From assembly GCA_023052935.1 (NCBI GenBank), contig CM041294.1:24818641-24882640 (forward strand): a DNA stretch of 64,000 nt, given 5' to 3'. The DNA is from Piezodorus guildinii (lineage: Eukaryota; Arthropoda; Insecta; Hemiptera; Pentatomidae). Below the pieces are notes generated by a model. That model searched no databases. It saw only the letters and a list, made by a program, of their open reading frames with translations, and was not told the DNA's origin. Position numbers and translations under genes: made by a program. Each line of letters opens with the position of its first letter. Position 1 is the first letter of the stretch. Positions 43,618 through 55,806 of the stretch are shown here, piece by piece.

Positions 43618-45133
43618 TACTTTCGGGATATAAGAAGTTCATCATTTATCTGTATCACATTCCCAAAAAGATATTTTATTAATCATTACATTTGCTGTTT
43701 CGATGTATGCAGGTTTAATGAAGAAAACGAATTCTTGCTAGACTGGATTTTTAAAATCATATGGAGAGTTAATAAATAATTAATGTTCTATTATTACCTA
43801 TGTTAGGGTCTTAGCTAAGATGCCACTCACGTTGAAGACTAACCCCGAAATAGGTATATATAGACTTCCTTCTATTATGAATTCGAATCAATTGAGAATC
43901 GTTCACGTGGTCTGACAAGATAATAGACACGTGACCTTCCTTTAGTATCTAGCAACGGGCAGGTTCTCGAGGCGTAATCATTATGTCCATTTCCTTTTAT
44001 AATGTTTACTTATGCTTAAATTACATTGCATTTTCATATTTACCAGGAAACATATTGTAAAAGTCATTTTTTTTTCTCATCTTATTAGAAAATTTTAATT
44101 TACAATAAATTAAATAAAAAAACTGTCCGAATAGATAATTACGTATATCGGAAGGTATTTAGTATTTAATGAAAATTACACAATTAAAATACGTACTTAT
44201 ATAATATTTTTTATATAACCTATTTAAATGTGGTATGATCACAAATGATTTTTTTTTTCTTTCTTATGACATTGATGAAATATAAAAATACTTGAATAAA
44301 ACATTTCGTCTCTGGATTTTGTTTCTTGGATTCTTCGAGAGAGAAAAGTAAATTTTGCTAGAAGACTGCCTCTATCCTATTAAGGTTAACTACGAAACAT
44401 AACTTGATACCTTCCCATACTTCCTCTAGTTCTTAACTTGTGTATTGATTGATTATTTATTCAATTTAATTAATTAACTATTTAATTAGTCATTACGCAG
44501 TTGGACGTGTGTATCACATGGGACTTCCGTGTCATTGAGGATTGAGATTACGCGGCTAACGCACGCACGCATACTAATATATTTACATTCGGCATAGTTT
44601 TTAAAGGTCTCTTATATTTTTTCATTTATTCATTTCCACCTTTGTTATTTGTTTTTTTCTATTCTGATTGATAATTATAATTTCCTCATTTAAGGTAAAA
44701 AATCCAAATCTATTTAGGAACTGGATTGTGCACTTCTGTGGTACTGTGCTATTTACAACGGAATTAAGATAGGTAAGATAATTGTAAGAGAGCGTGGAAG
44801 GACGAATTGTAAGCGAATATAATCCGGAATAAGAAATCCATAACGATTTGGATTGACTTGTCCTTCCTAAGAGCCTTCCACAACTTGCTGCTTATTTTAG
44901 TCCTTCCATTGAAAATTACCTATTTTGATTTTTGTCTCGTTTATGAAGGATCCGTTCACAATCAAACTATATTGTTAACTTCTGTCCTTTGACGCTTTCT
45001 CTCAGGCATTAGTCGCAAATATGTTGGTGACCTTGCCTCTCTAATGGACTTCTGAGAATAAGATGGACCAATCATCATTTTTATACAAATAATGTTTAAG
45101 TAATATTTAGAAGTAGGCTCTATACGCTATATA
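43618..45133. other. longest repeat-free stretch, no gene recognised
   Basis: No transposon ends, RNA genes or coherent frames. It may be the ancestral unique sequence of the locus and is a good place to look for conservation with relatives. Confidence 0.4.
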
Positions 45134-45440
45134 TATTGTATTGAGGATGTATAGTCGACTGTAGAAACTATTATAGGTGGAATAGTCAGGAATCAGACAT
45201 TTTTTGAAAAGTTTTTAATTTTGCCAACGTTTCGGCCCAAGCTTGTGAGACATCATCAGGGCTACAAACATCAGAACAAAAGAGATACATATCAATATGA
45301 TAATGAAAATTTTCTTTTGAATGTAGTGACAATGATAACATTTGAAATAAAACAGAAAATATATACCAACATACTTAAATATTATAGATACAAATAATGA
45401 TAATATGATACATAATCTGATGATAATAAGCATAACAAAT
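45134..45440 (-). mobile_element. hammerhead element (F1), single copy
   Basis: It aligns with the right half of the palindrome at 41076-41485 read on the other strand, and extends further inward (GACAATGATAACATTTGAAA). It shows what one non-inverted unit looks like. Confidence 0.75.
45223..45264 (-). ncRNA. hammerhead motif (F1), stem II mismatch
   Basis: CTGATGA and GAAACGTT are intact. Stem II GTCTCA / TGGGCC has one mismatch and one G-T pair. Confidence 0.6.
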
Positions 45441-45558
45441 TTTACAGAACTTTAGACTTTTAATATAGAAGTAAAAAAAACATATATAAACGTACCATTA
45501 CTGAGCCATGTCCAAGCATAAACTGAGGAAAACCATAAACATAGGTAGTATGGGGAGG

Positions 45559-45699
45559 GGTTCATGTAAAAACCCTGAATGTTTTCCCTCTAAGTGTAAA
45601 TACTACAGCTTATCTTTGTTTTGAAAAAGTTTTACAAAAACTAGTAGTCTGTAGTATTTACACTTAGAGGGGAAAACCTTCGGGGTTTTTACATGAACC
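45559..45699. mobile_element. 141-bp palindromic MITE
   Basis: Inverted ends of about 50 bp (GGTTCATGTAAAAACCC on the left, GGGTTTTTACATGAACC on the right) also share AAGTGTAAATACTACAG. AT-rich TATAATA repeats follow. No clear target duplication. Confidence 0.75.
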
Positions 45700-45764
45700 T
45701 ATAATATAATATATAATAATAATATAATTTTATATTATTATATAATATATAAAATATATAATAT

Positions 45765-46455
45765 AAGTCCTAAGAAACTGAAATTTCATATTTAAGACAA
45801 ATATACGCCCGAGACGTTACAAAACCTTTTTCATCAAAATGAGCTTACCATAAGAGCCACTTTATACAATGCTTTTGGCACATTTTTTCGATTTTTTCAA
45901 AAACGGTTCCGACGATTTTAATTAAACTTGCTAATATCGATGTAGAATTTAATGGGCTTAAATGCCGATATTTTACTTTTTTTTTCTGTAAAGTACCTTT
46001 AATTTTGTAGATTTTGTAAAAGTAAATATATTATCTTGTTACCACCGATGAAAAACACATAAATATTTAAGTTGAACGAATTCAATATCTAACTAAAGGA
46101 GAAAACTGAAAAAATATGTTTTGAATGCAATTTTTACTTTCACTTATTTTATTTTGAGTCGGAACCGTTATCGAGAAAATCGAAAAAAGGTGCAAAATGC
46201 ATGGTATAAAGTGGCTCTTCTGGTAAGCTCATTTTGACGAAAAAGGTTTTGTAACGTCTCAGGCGTATATTTGTCTTAAATATGAAATTTAATAGAACAG
46301 TTTCATAGGACTTACCGTTTCCGCTCGGGAGTTACCACACTCATACAGACCTTTTTGCGGGACTTGGTATTGTGTATTTCCGTTGAAAACTGGAATTCGA
46401 AAATTTTCACAATCGCAATACTTTCCCTTACTATATTAGTAAGTGAAAGTAATAA
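45765..46455. repeat. two partial R copies in opposite orientation
   Basis: 45765-46140 runs in plus orientation (AAACTGAAATTTCATATTTA to AAGGAGAAAACTGAA). 46141-46455 is R in minus orientation, ending TAGTAAGTGAAAGTAA. Together they form a tail-to-head inverted pair. Confidence 0.65.
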
Positions 46456-46710
46456 GAGTATGTAAACAACCTATATTTTCTGTCTCAAAAATTTATTTGA
46501 ATTCTGGAAAACAAAATAAATTTACAGGTGAATTCAAGGATCCACATCGGGAAAAAAAAATTGCAGGAAATGATATGCCCATATCAGTAATTAACACTTT
46601 CGATCCGTTAGAGTTATTTGATAAAAGTCGATCAGCCTACAATTCTAAACCCTTTAAAGACTAACCTCTTCCAATATTGATTTACGACGTCCAACACTAC
46701 ACCACTCATC

Positions 46711-48430
46711 AAAAAAAAAAGTGTACACCCGATTACTGTCGTTTTATGACTAAATATGTTATTAGTCTAAGGAAATATGAATAAATAAATATTACGTTTT
46801 TAAAAGTAGAATTGAATTTTTGTTTAATGATATCAACATTTAAAGATATTTTTAAAAATTAAATTTAAGTGGTCAAATAAAAGTGCACACTTATTAAATG
46901 ATAGTTAAAAACGTAATAATAATAAGTTTAATTCTCTAGATTAATAGTGTATGGTGTTTCCATTATTTTATACTACCAACGACAACAGTCTATTCATTGA
47001 TAAAAAAAAGATTTCTTATTTTTTTAATTTTTTTATTTTTTTTTTATTAACTTCTTTATTTGAATCAAAACACAGACATATTACAGTGCAAGTAGAAGTC
47101 ACTATCCCACTAAGGCTAGCCCGTGTGTGGGAAAGGAGTTCACCTGCGGCAATTCAATAAAAGTACAATAACAAACAGTAACAGTACACAGTATGATACA
47201 ATACAATACTTAAATAATATAACACAATTTTATAAAGAAACAGTAACACACTATACAGCAAAAAACAATTATATAATACACAAGAAATATAAAATACAAT
47301 TATAAAGAAAGTAACACAGTATGAAGCAGTAATTGACTAAGCTTAAAAGCTGTAAGGAATACATATACATATATACAAGATATAAAATTAAGGCATGCAA
47401 ATATAAAATTGAATTACATAATCCCTAATTAATACAAAAAACAATTATAAGAAACAGTTAAACAGTACACAGAAATAAATTGTAATTGACTAAACCAAAA
47501 GCAATAAGGAATACAAATTCATATATTTAAGATATAAAATTAAGGCAAGTAAATACAAGATTGAATTACATGATAAGCAATATAAAGATACATAACATAG
47601 TACACAGTAAGAGTTCATTAATTCTGGTTTTTCAGTTTTTATTTTTTCCGCTGACATTAAAATTTTATTTTATAAACCAGATTTCATCGTCACTATGAAA
47701 AGTTCCTTGCCGGTAAACTTCTTTGGAAAGATGTTGCCATTAATTTACAATTGGATTTAAGTACGGTGAACGTTCAGGCCAGTCTAAAACATTATTATTA
47801 ATTTCCCGAAACTAGCTTTTGTAATGCGGGACGTGTGGCAGAGGGCGTCATCTTGCAAAAACAAAAGTAATCCTCGCTTGGAAAAACTCCATTTAGCCAT
47901 GGATGCACTTTTTCTTTAATTAGTTCTATGTAAACATTACTATTCCTCTTTTAGTTGACTCGCAACAAAAGGTAGTTCCCTGAAGCAGTAATAAATAGCT
48001 CCTTAAACTATCACACCTCCGCCTCGATTTTGTCGTTCCGGACGATTGCTTGCTTAGATATGTTGCACCGCACTCGACAAAGGAATATTCATTATCAGGT
48101 CCGTCTTTGCGAAATCACTTTTCGCCTGTGAACACGGTTTTGGTCCTTATGTCCTGCCTTGATGCTAACCAGTTTCGTGCCATTTCCAGTCTTTTGTTTT
48201 GTGTATTTTTGATAAAGGAATATTTTTAACTTTTTTTTTGTATTTATATCCCATCTCATTAAGTTTCCTTCTGACAGTACGGTTTGAAGCCTCGATTCCC
48301 AGACTTCTCTGCACATATGTTGCGGTTGTTAGTTCTCGCTCGCTCTTTCTTCGCACTTCGCGTTTTATCATGGCCTCAACTATCCTATCCTATGCTGGGG
48401 TCTACCTTTTCACGTTCCATCCTGAAGACA
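46711..48430 (-). pseudogene. Tc1-like transposase, degenerate
   Basis: Minus-strand pieces in several frames: VRRKSERELTTATYVQRSLG, then NRTVRRKLNEMGYKYKKKVK (second DNA-binding domain), FLQDDALCHTSRITKA (second catalytic Asp region) and DWPERSPYLNPI (region before the third catalytic acid). This is the cut-and-paste transposase fold of the Tc1 group. Stops and shifts are frequent. Near the left end AAAAAAGTGTACACCC (about 46713) and AAAAGTGCACAC (about 46881) resemble Tc1-type termini. A LINE-like 3' end appears to interrupt it (47010-47630), and a SINE fragment abuts its N-terminal side. Confidence 0.75.
47010..47630 (-). mobile_element. probable retroelement 3' end inside Tc1
   Basis: On the minus strand it ends CAAATAAAGAAGTTAATAAA followed by an A-rich tail, preceded by a GC-richer block (CCGCAGGTGAACTCC). 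The remainder is A-rich with repeated ACAGTA motifs. No coding sequence, and the clade is unknown. Confidence 0.4.
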
Positions 48431-48434
48431 GCCG

Positions 48435-48550
48435 GCTTAACTAAGGATTAACTCTTATTAAAAAATCCTTGAGTCACCTGCCAGATTTGAATCTGCGACC
48501 TTAAGCATAGAAGAATGTTATGCTAGCGACTACATCACCGATGATCCCAT
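48435..48550 (-). mobile_element. tRNA-derived SINE (family B), head fragment
   Basis: On the minus strand: the tRNA-like head with a B-box-like CGCAGATTCAAATCTGGCAG, then GTGACTCAAGGATTTTTTAA, as in 41975-42060. Confidence 0.65.
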
Positions 48551-48685
48551 GAGACTTTGTTGTGGCTTCAGATTAAAGATATTTTTCTTGGTATCATCGG
48601 GTGCTTTAGAAGTATCTAAGTATTCTAAATATCGGTATTCTACATTAGTGTAATTTCACTTATTTCCAAGATGCAATAATGATTT

Positions 48686-49238
48686 TTTTTTATGTTATTT
48701 TATTTATTGTAATTTACAACTGTATAAAGAACACAATAAGTAAATATGAGGAATGAAAAAAAAAGTCATGAAAATGTCTTGAGAAAGAACCACCCAGTGG
48801 TAGCACTTCACTAACTATTTTAACTCAGTAGGTCCCGAGGCCACCTTCTTTTCAGTCGCCTTGGAGGGTTATCAGGGATATCTAAGGAAGATAAATTACG
48901 GACAAGTGGATTTGTATGGGCAGGGAGTTTAGAATGAAAAGAGGAGTATCTATCACAGGCTATGTCTGCAACAAATGGGATGTTAAGGTCATTATGAATG
49001 AGTTGATTTGTAACAAAATAAGGAGCATTCAGGATTTTGCGAAGGATTTTGGATTGTAAAGACTGGATGCGGGATGAATTAGATGGATTCGTAGAACCCC
49101 TAAGCTCGATTCCATGCGTCCAAATAGGTCTGATAATAGTGATATAAATGAGTCTTTTGTAATATACTGGAAGTTTTGAACGTTTGTCTAGTAAGTGTTG
49201 TAGTAATCGATATCTTCGAGCAGTCTCTTGTCGTTTCA
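48686..49238 (-). pseudogene. Jockey LINE 3' end with 12-bp target duplication
   Basis: The minus strand from 49239 has an open frame of about 139 codons identical in type to the intact ORF2 C-terminus: RYRLLQHLLDKRSKLPVYYK, then NPSNSSRIQSLQSKILRKIL and NPPRRLKRRWPRDLLS. The 3' UTR ends in AATAAATAAAAT and a short A-tail. CAATAATGATTT flanks it at 48674-48685 and 49239-49250. It is heavily 5'-truncated but not otherwise broken, so it inserted fairly recently. Confidence 0.9.
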
Positions 49239-49250
49239 CAATAATGATTT

Positions 49251-49889
49251 AAATGTTTATCTTCATATTTTTGTTATCATCTAACCTTCTGTTACCATTT
49301 TAAGAGACATATTATTTATCTCCCCGATACTTTTTATCCAGACCTGTTGTATTGTCGAAGATGAGGATGTGCACTGGAGAATAAGCGTGTTTGTTGTATA
49401 GTGGAGGCAGAGCAGAGGGGGCCCTAGGATAGTAGTAGACCGGTGAGGCTGCATTCCTGTCCCTATCCTTCGCCTCCTGTGCCCGCTGCAGGGATACACC
49501 GGCGGATTCGCTCTCCGGCGACTTTCCATCCTTGAAAGCAATTTCACTATTGTCTCTTATCTTAGGCTAATTAACTGCGCGGCTAGGCGCTGCTTTGAGA
49601 ATAAAAGTGAAACCGTCTCCCGTGAGGTTATTTATCCGTTTACTTTATTGGATTTCTTTTTGGGGTTCAAGTTCAAGAAGTTCAAAACTTTTTTTTTTCT
49701 AAAACAGGTTGATTCAACACAAATCTTTAATTTACCTCCCTTTTTTAAATCAATTTTAAAAGTTTGAAATAAAGCTAAAAGCTTGAATAATTGATTATAT
49801 GAAGTATAGACAGGTAACAGATAAATGAATAATACAAAAATACACAGGAAACACTATCTACAACAATCGCACAAGTCTATTCCTTTTTT
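49251..49889. other. no gene recognised; GC-rich patch 49360-49540
   Basis: 49360-49540 is clearly GC-richer (for example GCCCGCTGCAGGGATACACC) than the flanks. The 88-codon minus frame through it shows no known domain. Confidence 0.35.
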
Positions 49890-50025
49890 TTTTTACTTTC
49901 ACTTACCTATACGTAGAATATATATTAAAGGAAAGTTTTCAAATTCTAGTTTCCACCGTAAATACATGTCTTTTCAATCAAAGTGACCAAGACCCGCAAA
50001 AAGGTCTGTTTGTTTCATTTCAGTC
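49890..50025 (+). repeat. R repeat, 5' fragment
   Basis: It begins TTTACTTTCACTTACCTATA and runs to CAAGACCCGCAAAAAGGTCT, then joins an RTE 3' end. Confidence 0.65.
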
Positions 50026-50035
50026 CAGCTTTTCA

Positions 50036-50095
50036 GAGTTTGGTGGTATCGGCATCGAACCTTCGGGTTCGGTAAGCCTATTGTTATTATTATTA
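50036..50095 (+). mobile_element. RTE-like LINE, last 60 bp
   Basis: It encodes LVVSASNLRVR and a stop, then an (ATT)n-like tail. This is the same 3' end as at 28778 and 54600. Confidence 0.7.
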
Positions 50096-50099
50096 AGAA

Positions 50100-50430
50100 C
50101 TTTTAAATCAGGTTAGAGTTGAAAATGAATTTTCAATATACGTGGGATCCGAATAACGAATAAAATTAAAAAAAAAATCCGTTTGTCTATCGTTTGAATA
50201 AATAAATAACGAAATCGCTATTCGATGGAGAATTAAATTTTCTACAAAAAGGAAACAGAATCATTGAAATAGGTTTTAGAAATAGCAGAGACATAGCTTT
50301 TTGAAATCAGCTCGGTGAATCATTTCCTTTGAATTATTTATTGTTTTTTATATTGGTTAATTCGCCTTAAACAGTTATACCCATGTATAGTTTTTTGGAA
50401 ATAACAAACCATTGGATAATAATTGGCAAC
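50100..50430. repeat. relative of the 26730-26940 repeat
   Basis: Shared blocks include TTTTCTACAAAA, GGAATAGCAG-like and TTTGGAAATAA..AACCATTG. The sequence has diverged and has no coding content. Confidence 0.45.
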
Positions 50431-51879
50431 GTTTTTTTAATTTTCGAATGAAAGTAAACAGTTCATCAAGGAAGTTATCTGTTTCTGACATATTAAGTGT
50501 ATACTACCTTCTTTTGTTGTTTCTTTTTTTCGTGATGGTAGATCCAGATTGCTTGATTCCATGAAGTGATAGCCAATCGCTTTGTTTGTCCCAACGTTAG
50601 AATGTCGTCCAAGCAAGAAATCACGGGCCTTCCCCTATACTTTTTTTAATCCTTTACTTCCAAGAAATTCGTGGGTCACGTCCCTCTTGAGCTACTTAAT
50701 TTTATTTTATTTAGTTTTAGTTAATATAAATTTGTATCATGCCATTTTTCTAGTTAATCTTAATCATTTGACTCATACGTCAACCATTGTTTTTTATTAT
50801 ATTTTAAAAAATAATCACAGATACTGTCATAGCCAGTGTGTTTACAAGCTTATTGGAGGATCACTCAAGACGTAAAATGGAACATAATATATTTTGTTAA
50901 CATTTGATATTGTATTTTTATTCTTTACTATGTTTCAGCTATGTTACAGCTCGTGCTAAAATTTAGAAATGCAATATTTCGTCCTCTCAAGGTGCCTCTT
51001 ATTTTCGAGGGACACACCTTCTTGCGTCTAATCCAAGTGTCTCTTTTCTGGACCAGACTTCTCATCCTCTTAATTTTCTGTCTTTTTAAAGGTTTTCTCG
51101 ACTCTTTCCTACCTAAAAAAAAGCGGAATAAAAAATAAAAAGAAGTTAGGAGTTATAAACATGTATACGTCCCGCACGACGAGCTCTGATTTGATAATAG
51201 GCTCGCCATGTCGTTTCACGTTATCCAATCTTCATCCCGACATTTCCTCTACTTCATAAAATCTGATGGAGTCAAGGTACGTGCCAATGGAGGTCATAGC
51301 TGCGCGCTGGAGCGTTAACTTGGTCAACCTACAAATAGCCGAGACCTCTTTATTATTCTATTACTGTCAGTTATATCTATTATATTCTTTAATAAATAAA
51401 AATAGGTAATTTATTGTCCCAGATTTTTTTATTTATTTATATTTATATTTTACTTTTACTTATTATTTTGTATATTTATTTAACTGGTTTTTAAATTATT
51501 AGAGAATGAGTTACACCAATTGATAACATATTATCTGGTGATTTATTTTATAGACGAAACTATAACAATATTTTGATAAACGTATAGTTAAGAAGTAAAA
51601 TGGATAAGAATATAACAAGTTTTGTGTCAATGAATTAAACTTTAATATATTTACTGAAGATAACGATGCAGAATTCAGGTGAAAAAGAAGAAAAGTACAT
51701 TAAAAGGTCGGAACATACTTTACTCATGTTACTGTATTTCAAAAAAATGTTCTTGACCAATAATGACTGGAGGACTACGTAAGATCTGTAAAAGGAACCA
51801 TTTTTTTTTTTTTAATACCTCTATTTGAAATGTAATATTTTGACATGTCGCAGCGCAATATATATATATATGCCTCCCT
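50431..51879. other. no gene recognised
   Basis: 50580-50875 and 50941-51138 contain plus frames without known domains. 51400-51440 resembles a LINE 3' end (TTATTGTCCCAGA). Confidence 0.4.
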
Positions 51880-51997
51880 CTTCCCTCCACCGGCTGAATT
51901 AACAGAATAAATAATATTCTGTCACAGCCGGGATTCAAACCCAGGACCCGGAGAACAATAGACTAGTGGTCTATCCACTGGACCACCTCGCTCCTTG
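51880..51997 (-). mobile_element. tRNA-derived SINE (family C)
   Basis: On the minus strand the head begins GGAGCGAGGTGGTCCAGTGG (A-box position) and has the B box GGGTTTGAATCCCGGCTGTG, a D-arm-like GGTC/GACC pair, and a short tail ending in (TA)n at 51858. The acceptor arm does not close, so it is a SINE head rather than a tRNA gene. Confidence 0.65.
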
Positions 51998-53259
51998 TGT
52001 GTGAGTATAATGTGGTGATTGAATCTTTCTCACTTTCGTCCTATTTTCTGCCTTCTCAGGCTGGGTCGCTTTGTTAGATCACATAGATAAAAGTATAGAA
52101 TTGGTTTTTCATGATTATTATATGGCATTAAAACGATTGTTTTACGTGGCGGCAAGTGCATATGTGTGTGTGCGTATCTATTTTAAAACTTGATACATAA
52201 CATTCCTTTTTAAGCCAAACTGTATCATGATGAACAAATGTTAGACTTGAGTTCATAATATTTAAATATTAACGATATACAATCAACAATTATTTTCTGA
52301 TCTTAGGCATTTTTTTAAAGCTTACTTTAATAGAAAAAAATTTATCTCACAAGTTTTTGTTTTAACCGTGTTTAAAATTCCTAAATTCCCAAGTTTGTTA
52401 CTTCAAAGATCTTTCAATTCATCTTTTAGAAATAAACGATGTTTATCTATTCTTTTTTTATTATTATTAATATTTTTAGTAATGACAGAGAACAAAACAT
52501 CACCGAGATAACCATTTCTCAGAAACACTTCCTCCTTTGTTCTGGAACGCTAATGGAATTATTAAATGAAGATGAGGTAATGTAATGCGGATTCAGAAGG
52601 AAGAAACAGTGGGGTTAGAAATAAACGGAAGGGTGCAAATAAAGGAATTGCGGCGGTGGGCGCCATACGGGATGAACACAACAGGTCTCAACATTGCTCA
52701 TGAGGTATTCCTCTCCTAATTACTATAATTCAGTCTCCTTGGCCAGGTGCTAGTTACGTCATCGGGTCTTCAATAAATATGATTCAATCACAATATAATC
52801 TCATTAAAATAATTTAGGGATGTCAATGTGTTTCCTTCCTACTTTGTAATATTCCAGTTACAAGGAGAAGATCCCATTACACGTATGTCCATTATTCAAA
52901 TTATTATTATAATTCAGTCCAAATTAAAAAAAAAAAAATATCGTGAATTTAAATGTAGGATCGAATACATTAGTGTACAAATTAGTGGTAACGCCTCCCA
53001 ATATAATAATAATAAAAAAAAATCAAGCATGGTTCGAAAATATTCCTATTGATTTGACAAAATAAATAAAATAAAATAAGGCATTCAAGTATTCAACTTT
53101 TATGCTAGTTCAAATAGTGATTTTAGTACATTGTCTTAAAAACTATAAATGAAATCTGTTTTGATTTCCTCACAATAATATTTTACATCATTGTTCTACA
53201 TTAGTGCTGCCTAACTAATATATGTTTGTATAATATATTTTATACATATTGCTACCAAT
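51998..53259. other. no gene recognised
   Basis: 52480-52790 is less AT-rich (GGAATTGCGGCGGTGGGCGCC near 52650) but shows no domain or RNA fold that I can name. Confidence 0.4.
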
Positions 53260-53272
53260 TATAATTTAAAAT

Positions 53273-53439
53273 CCCTGGAAGGAATTAGTCCGGGTAGCCG
53301 TCATTAAATGAAACAGCTAAATAGTTGAAAATATTGAATATTAAAACTATAGTTGAAACTATTTAGCTGTTTCATTTAATTACCGCCACCCGGACTAATT
53401 CCTTCCAGTAATTCTCAACGGTCAACTAATTACATCCAC
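53273..53439. mobile_element. palindromic F2 element without ribozyme, 13-bp TSD
   Basis: Two inverted arms (GGAAGGAATTAGTCCGGGTA on the left and its complement near 53390) meet in an AT-rich centre. The segments with the hammerheads are absent. TATAATTTAAAAT is duplicated at 53260-53272 and 53440-53452. Confidence 0.8.
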
Positions 53440-53539
53440 TATAATTTAAAATGCTTTATTATTCAATTGACCATGCTAATGTGGATAATTGAAATATAAA
53501 TTCAATCGTAATACAGTTCAATGACTTCAATATAAACGT

Positions 53540-53610
53540 TTTAGGATCCCCTGTGTCCAAATGACCAAGTCCGGCGAAATCCAGTCCAGGAATGCTGGAA
53601 ACCATCTTAC
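53540..53610 (+). repeat. R repeat, short fragment
   Basis: It carries the R block CCCCTGTGTCCAAATGACCA followed by AGTCC, without either end. Confidence 0.45.
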
Positions 53611-53957
53611 TTTCCATGAGTAGTAAAATAGCTATAATTATTGTAACTTAATTTTTTTATTTTACTGTCATTAGTTAAAACGTCTTAACAACAAGAAACA
53701 GTTTATTATTTCTACTAGATATATTATGCTCGAAATTGATTAAGTTTGGTGACGACCTAAATAAGCAACACATTTTACTTGGATTTTTTCTTCCGCCTGG
53801 CCCAAAAATATTAAATTTGGATTCCAAATAGAATATGATCCGTTCCCAGAAATTTTTGGGTTTATTTACAAACATCCCTAGCAAATTACAGCTTCTTCCG
53901 GTTTAACTTACTGAAGAAGGGCTTTCTTCTTGCGACTCGACCACTGTATCCTTCCCT

Positions 53958-54640
53958 TCTTACGAAATATATGATTAGTAGCAGAAATGGTGGTGATCTT
54001 GGTGATATTGATATATCAGGGCATACTTTTGAACACGTGGAGAAATTCAAGTATTTAGGTTCAATGATAACAAGGAAAAATGAAATCCAGGAAGAAGTAA
54101 AGTCCCGGTTAAAGGTGGGAAATGCGTGTTATTATTCAGTTGCTAAGTTACTTAGCTCACGGCTTCTATCTATAAACTTAAAGGTTAGAATTTATAAAAC
54201 TATTATTCTTCCAACGGTTCTTTACAGATGTGAAACGTGGCCGCTTACTTTGAAGGATGAACAACGTCTTAAGGTTTTCGAAAATAAGGTACTGCGTAAG
54301 ATATTTAGTCCGAAAAGAGATGAGGGCACTGGGGAGTTAAGAAGGTTGCACAACGCGGAATTGCGGAACTTGTATCCTATGAATATAATTGAGTTGATGG
54401 CGTCGTGGAGACTAAAATGGGCGAGTAAAATTTTTGGGCTTGGTGAGGAACGGATTCCGAGAAAGTTGGTATTTGCTGATCCGACTGGTAGGCCGAAGCG
54501 TCGATGGGAGGATTGCGTTAAGGCTAATCTTGGGGGCTTGGGCTTGAACGGAGAACATTGGATGAGTCTGTGTAGACGGAATATGGTGGTATTGGCACCG
54601 AACCTTCAGGTTCGGTAAGCCTATTATTATTATGTCTTTG
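53958..54640 (+). pseudogene. RTE-like LINE C-terminal fragment
   Basis: A long plus frame (53971-54618, 215 codons) encodes the thumb and C-terminal part of an RTE-like LINE polymerase: HTFEHVEKFKYLGSMITRKN, then RLKVGNACYYSVAKLLSSRL, NLKVRIYKTIILPTVLYRCE and LRKIFSPKRDEGTGELRRLH. It ends APNLQVR and an (ATT)n-like tail. The catalytic palm motifs lie upstream and are missing, so the copy is 5'-truncated. The frame is otherwise intact. Its partner copy is the split one at 28778-29263 plus 34372-34532. Confidence 0.85.
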
Positions 54641-55039
54641 TAGTCCATACTAAACAGTAGCATGTGACTTATTCAACAGATATGCAATTTTTCTTATAGA
54701 TAAGCCCTGCGAATTATGAGCTCTCTCAAATATATATTATGTCAATTAAGCAAATATAATATGTCAATTTCATCTAGAAGTCTACATTGAATGAAAGACG
54801 ATTTTTGTTTACCGCCCAAATTTTAATTTGATTTTGTTAAAATTAGATTTTATTTTCTCAGAAGACAATATTTAGAAGATATTATATATGTATATATATT
54901 TTTTTTAGAAGTAATTTGTTTGTTTTTTTATGTATAGCTTTTCTCCTCATTGTTAATAATTGTATTTGTAAATAATCGTTGTAATTAATAAGTACTCATC
55001 TTTATTTTGTCTGTTGGCCAGACATATTATATTTTTCTA
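54641..55039. other. AT-rich, probably LINE 3' UTR
   Basis: It leads into the LINE 3' end at 55040 and has no frame of note. Confidence 0.35.
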
Positions 55040-55135
55040 TTGTACATAACTATTATTCTTAGGGGACCTAGTCCCAGAATACATTTTTTTTTCTATTCTA
55101 TTCTATTCTATATACACACATATACATATACTTAT
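55040..55135 (+). mobile_element. LINE 3' end with hairpin and (TATTC)n tail
   Basis: GGGGACCTAGTCCCAGAATA (hairpin GGGAC/GTCCC) is followed by a T-tract and several CTATT units. This is the same terminus as the CR1-like LINE at 13075. Confidence 0.65.
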
Positions 55136-55791
55136 ATAATGTAAATTCTTACATCACAATGTATCAATCGGAAAAGTTTATTATTTTTAAAATTTATGAC
55201 CGATTGAAGGAAAAAGAAATTAGCAGAAATTAGAAATAAAATATTATGATGATGAAAATGATAATAAAAATTGAATTTTTAATACTTCAACAACATAAAA
55301 GTATATAAACACACCATTTGATTATGTTAACTAGTCATAATCAATCTATAACTTGTTGTTGAACTGAGAAGATGTATCGGGTGAAATAAACAAATTACTG
55401 CGATGCAGAGTCGGGAGTGGAAACGCAGCTATCATGGGGATCGATCCACTGGTCATGAGCTGGCAAATTTGTAAACAACAATGGCGCCAGAGACCTGTTT
55501 TCCTCCTTTCATGGTAAAGTTGGTCCTCCCTTCGTAGGCAATATTGTATCCAGGAGGAATAGTCTGCTCTATCAGGCCGTCTCTCTTTTATTGTACTATT
55601 TCTTTTGTTTTTGATTCTCTTCAGGTTATTTACCTCTATCTCAACTAATTAATAATAATTATCAATTATTGAAGGATCTAATGAAAGAAGAAGTTACATT
55701 ATTCGAGTTCATATACAACTGAATTTATATTCCTCCAAAAATGTTTAGCGATATTAATGTATTATCGTCTGATAAAGGTAGGGCAGTAAAC
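55136..55791. other. no gene recognised
   Basis: Unique sequence, GC-richer at 55390-55590, without a recognisable domain. Confidence 0.4.
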
Positions 55792-55806
55792 TTAATTGTA
55801 ACTTGT

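Noticed and set aside
49360..49540. coding exon in a GC-rich patch
   Set aside because: The only long frame has no recognisable domain and no clear pair of splice sites.
51904..51997. tRNA gene on the minus strand
   Set aside because: D-arm and T-arm look good, but the acceptor and anticodon arms do not pair; it fits a SINE head better.
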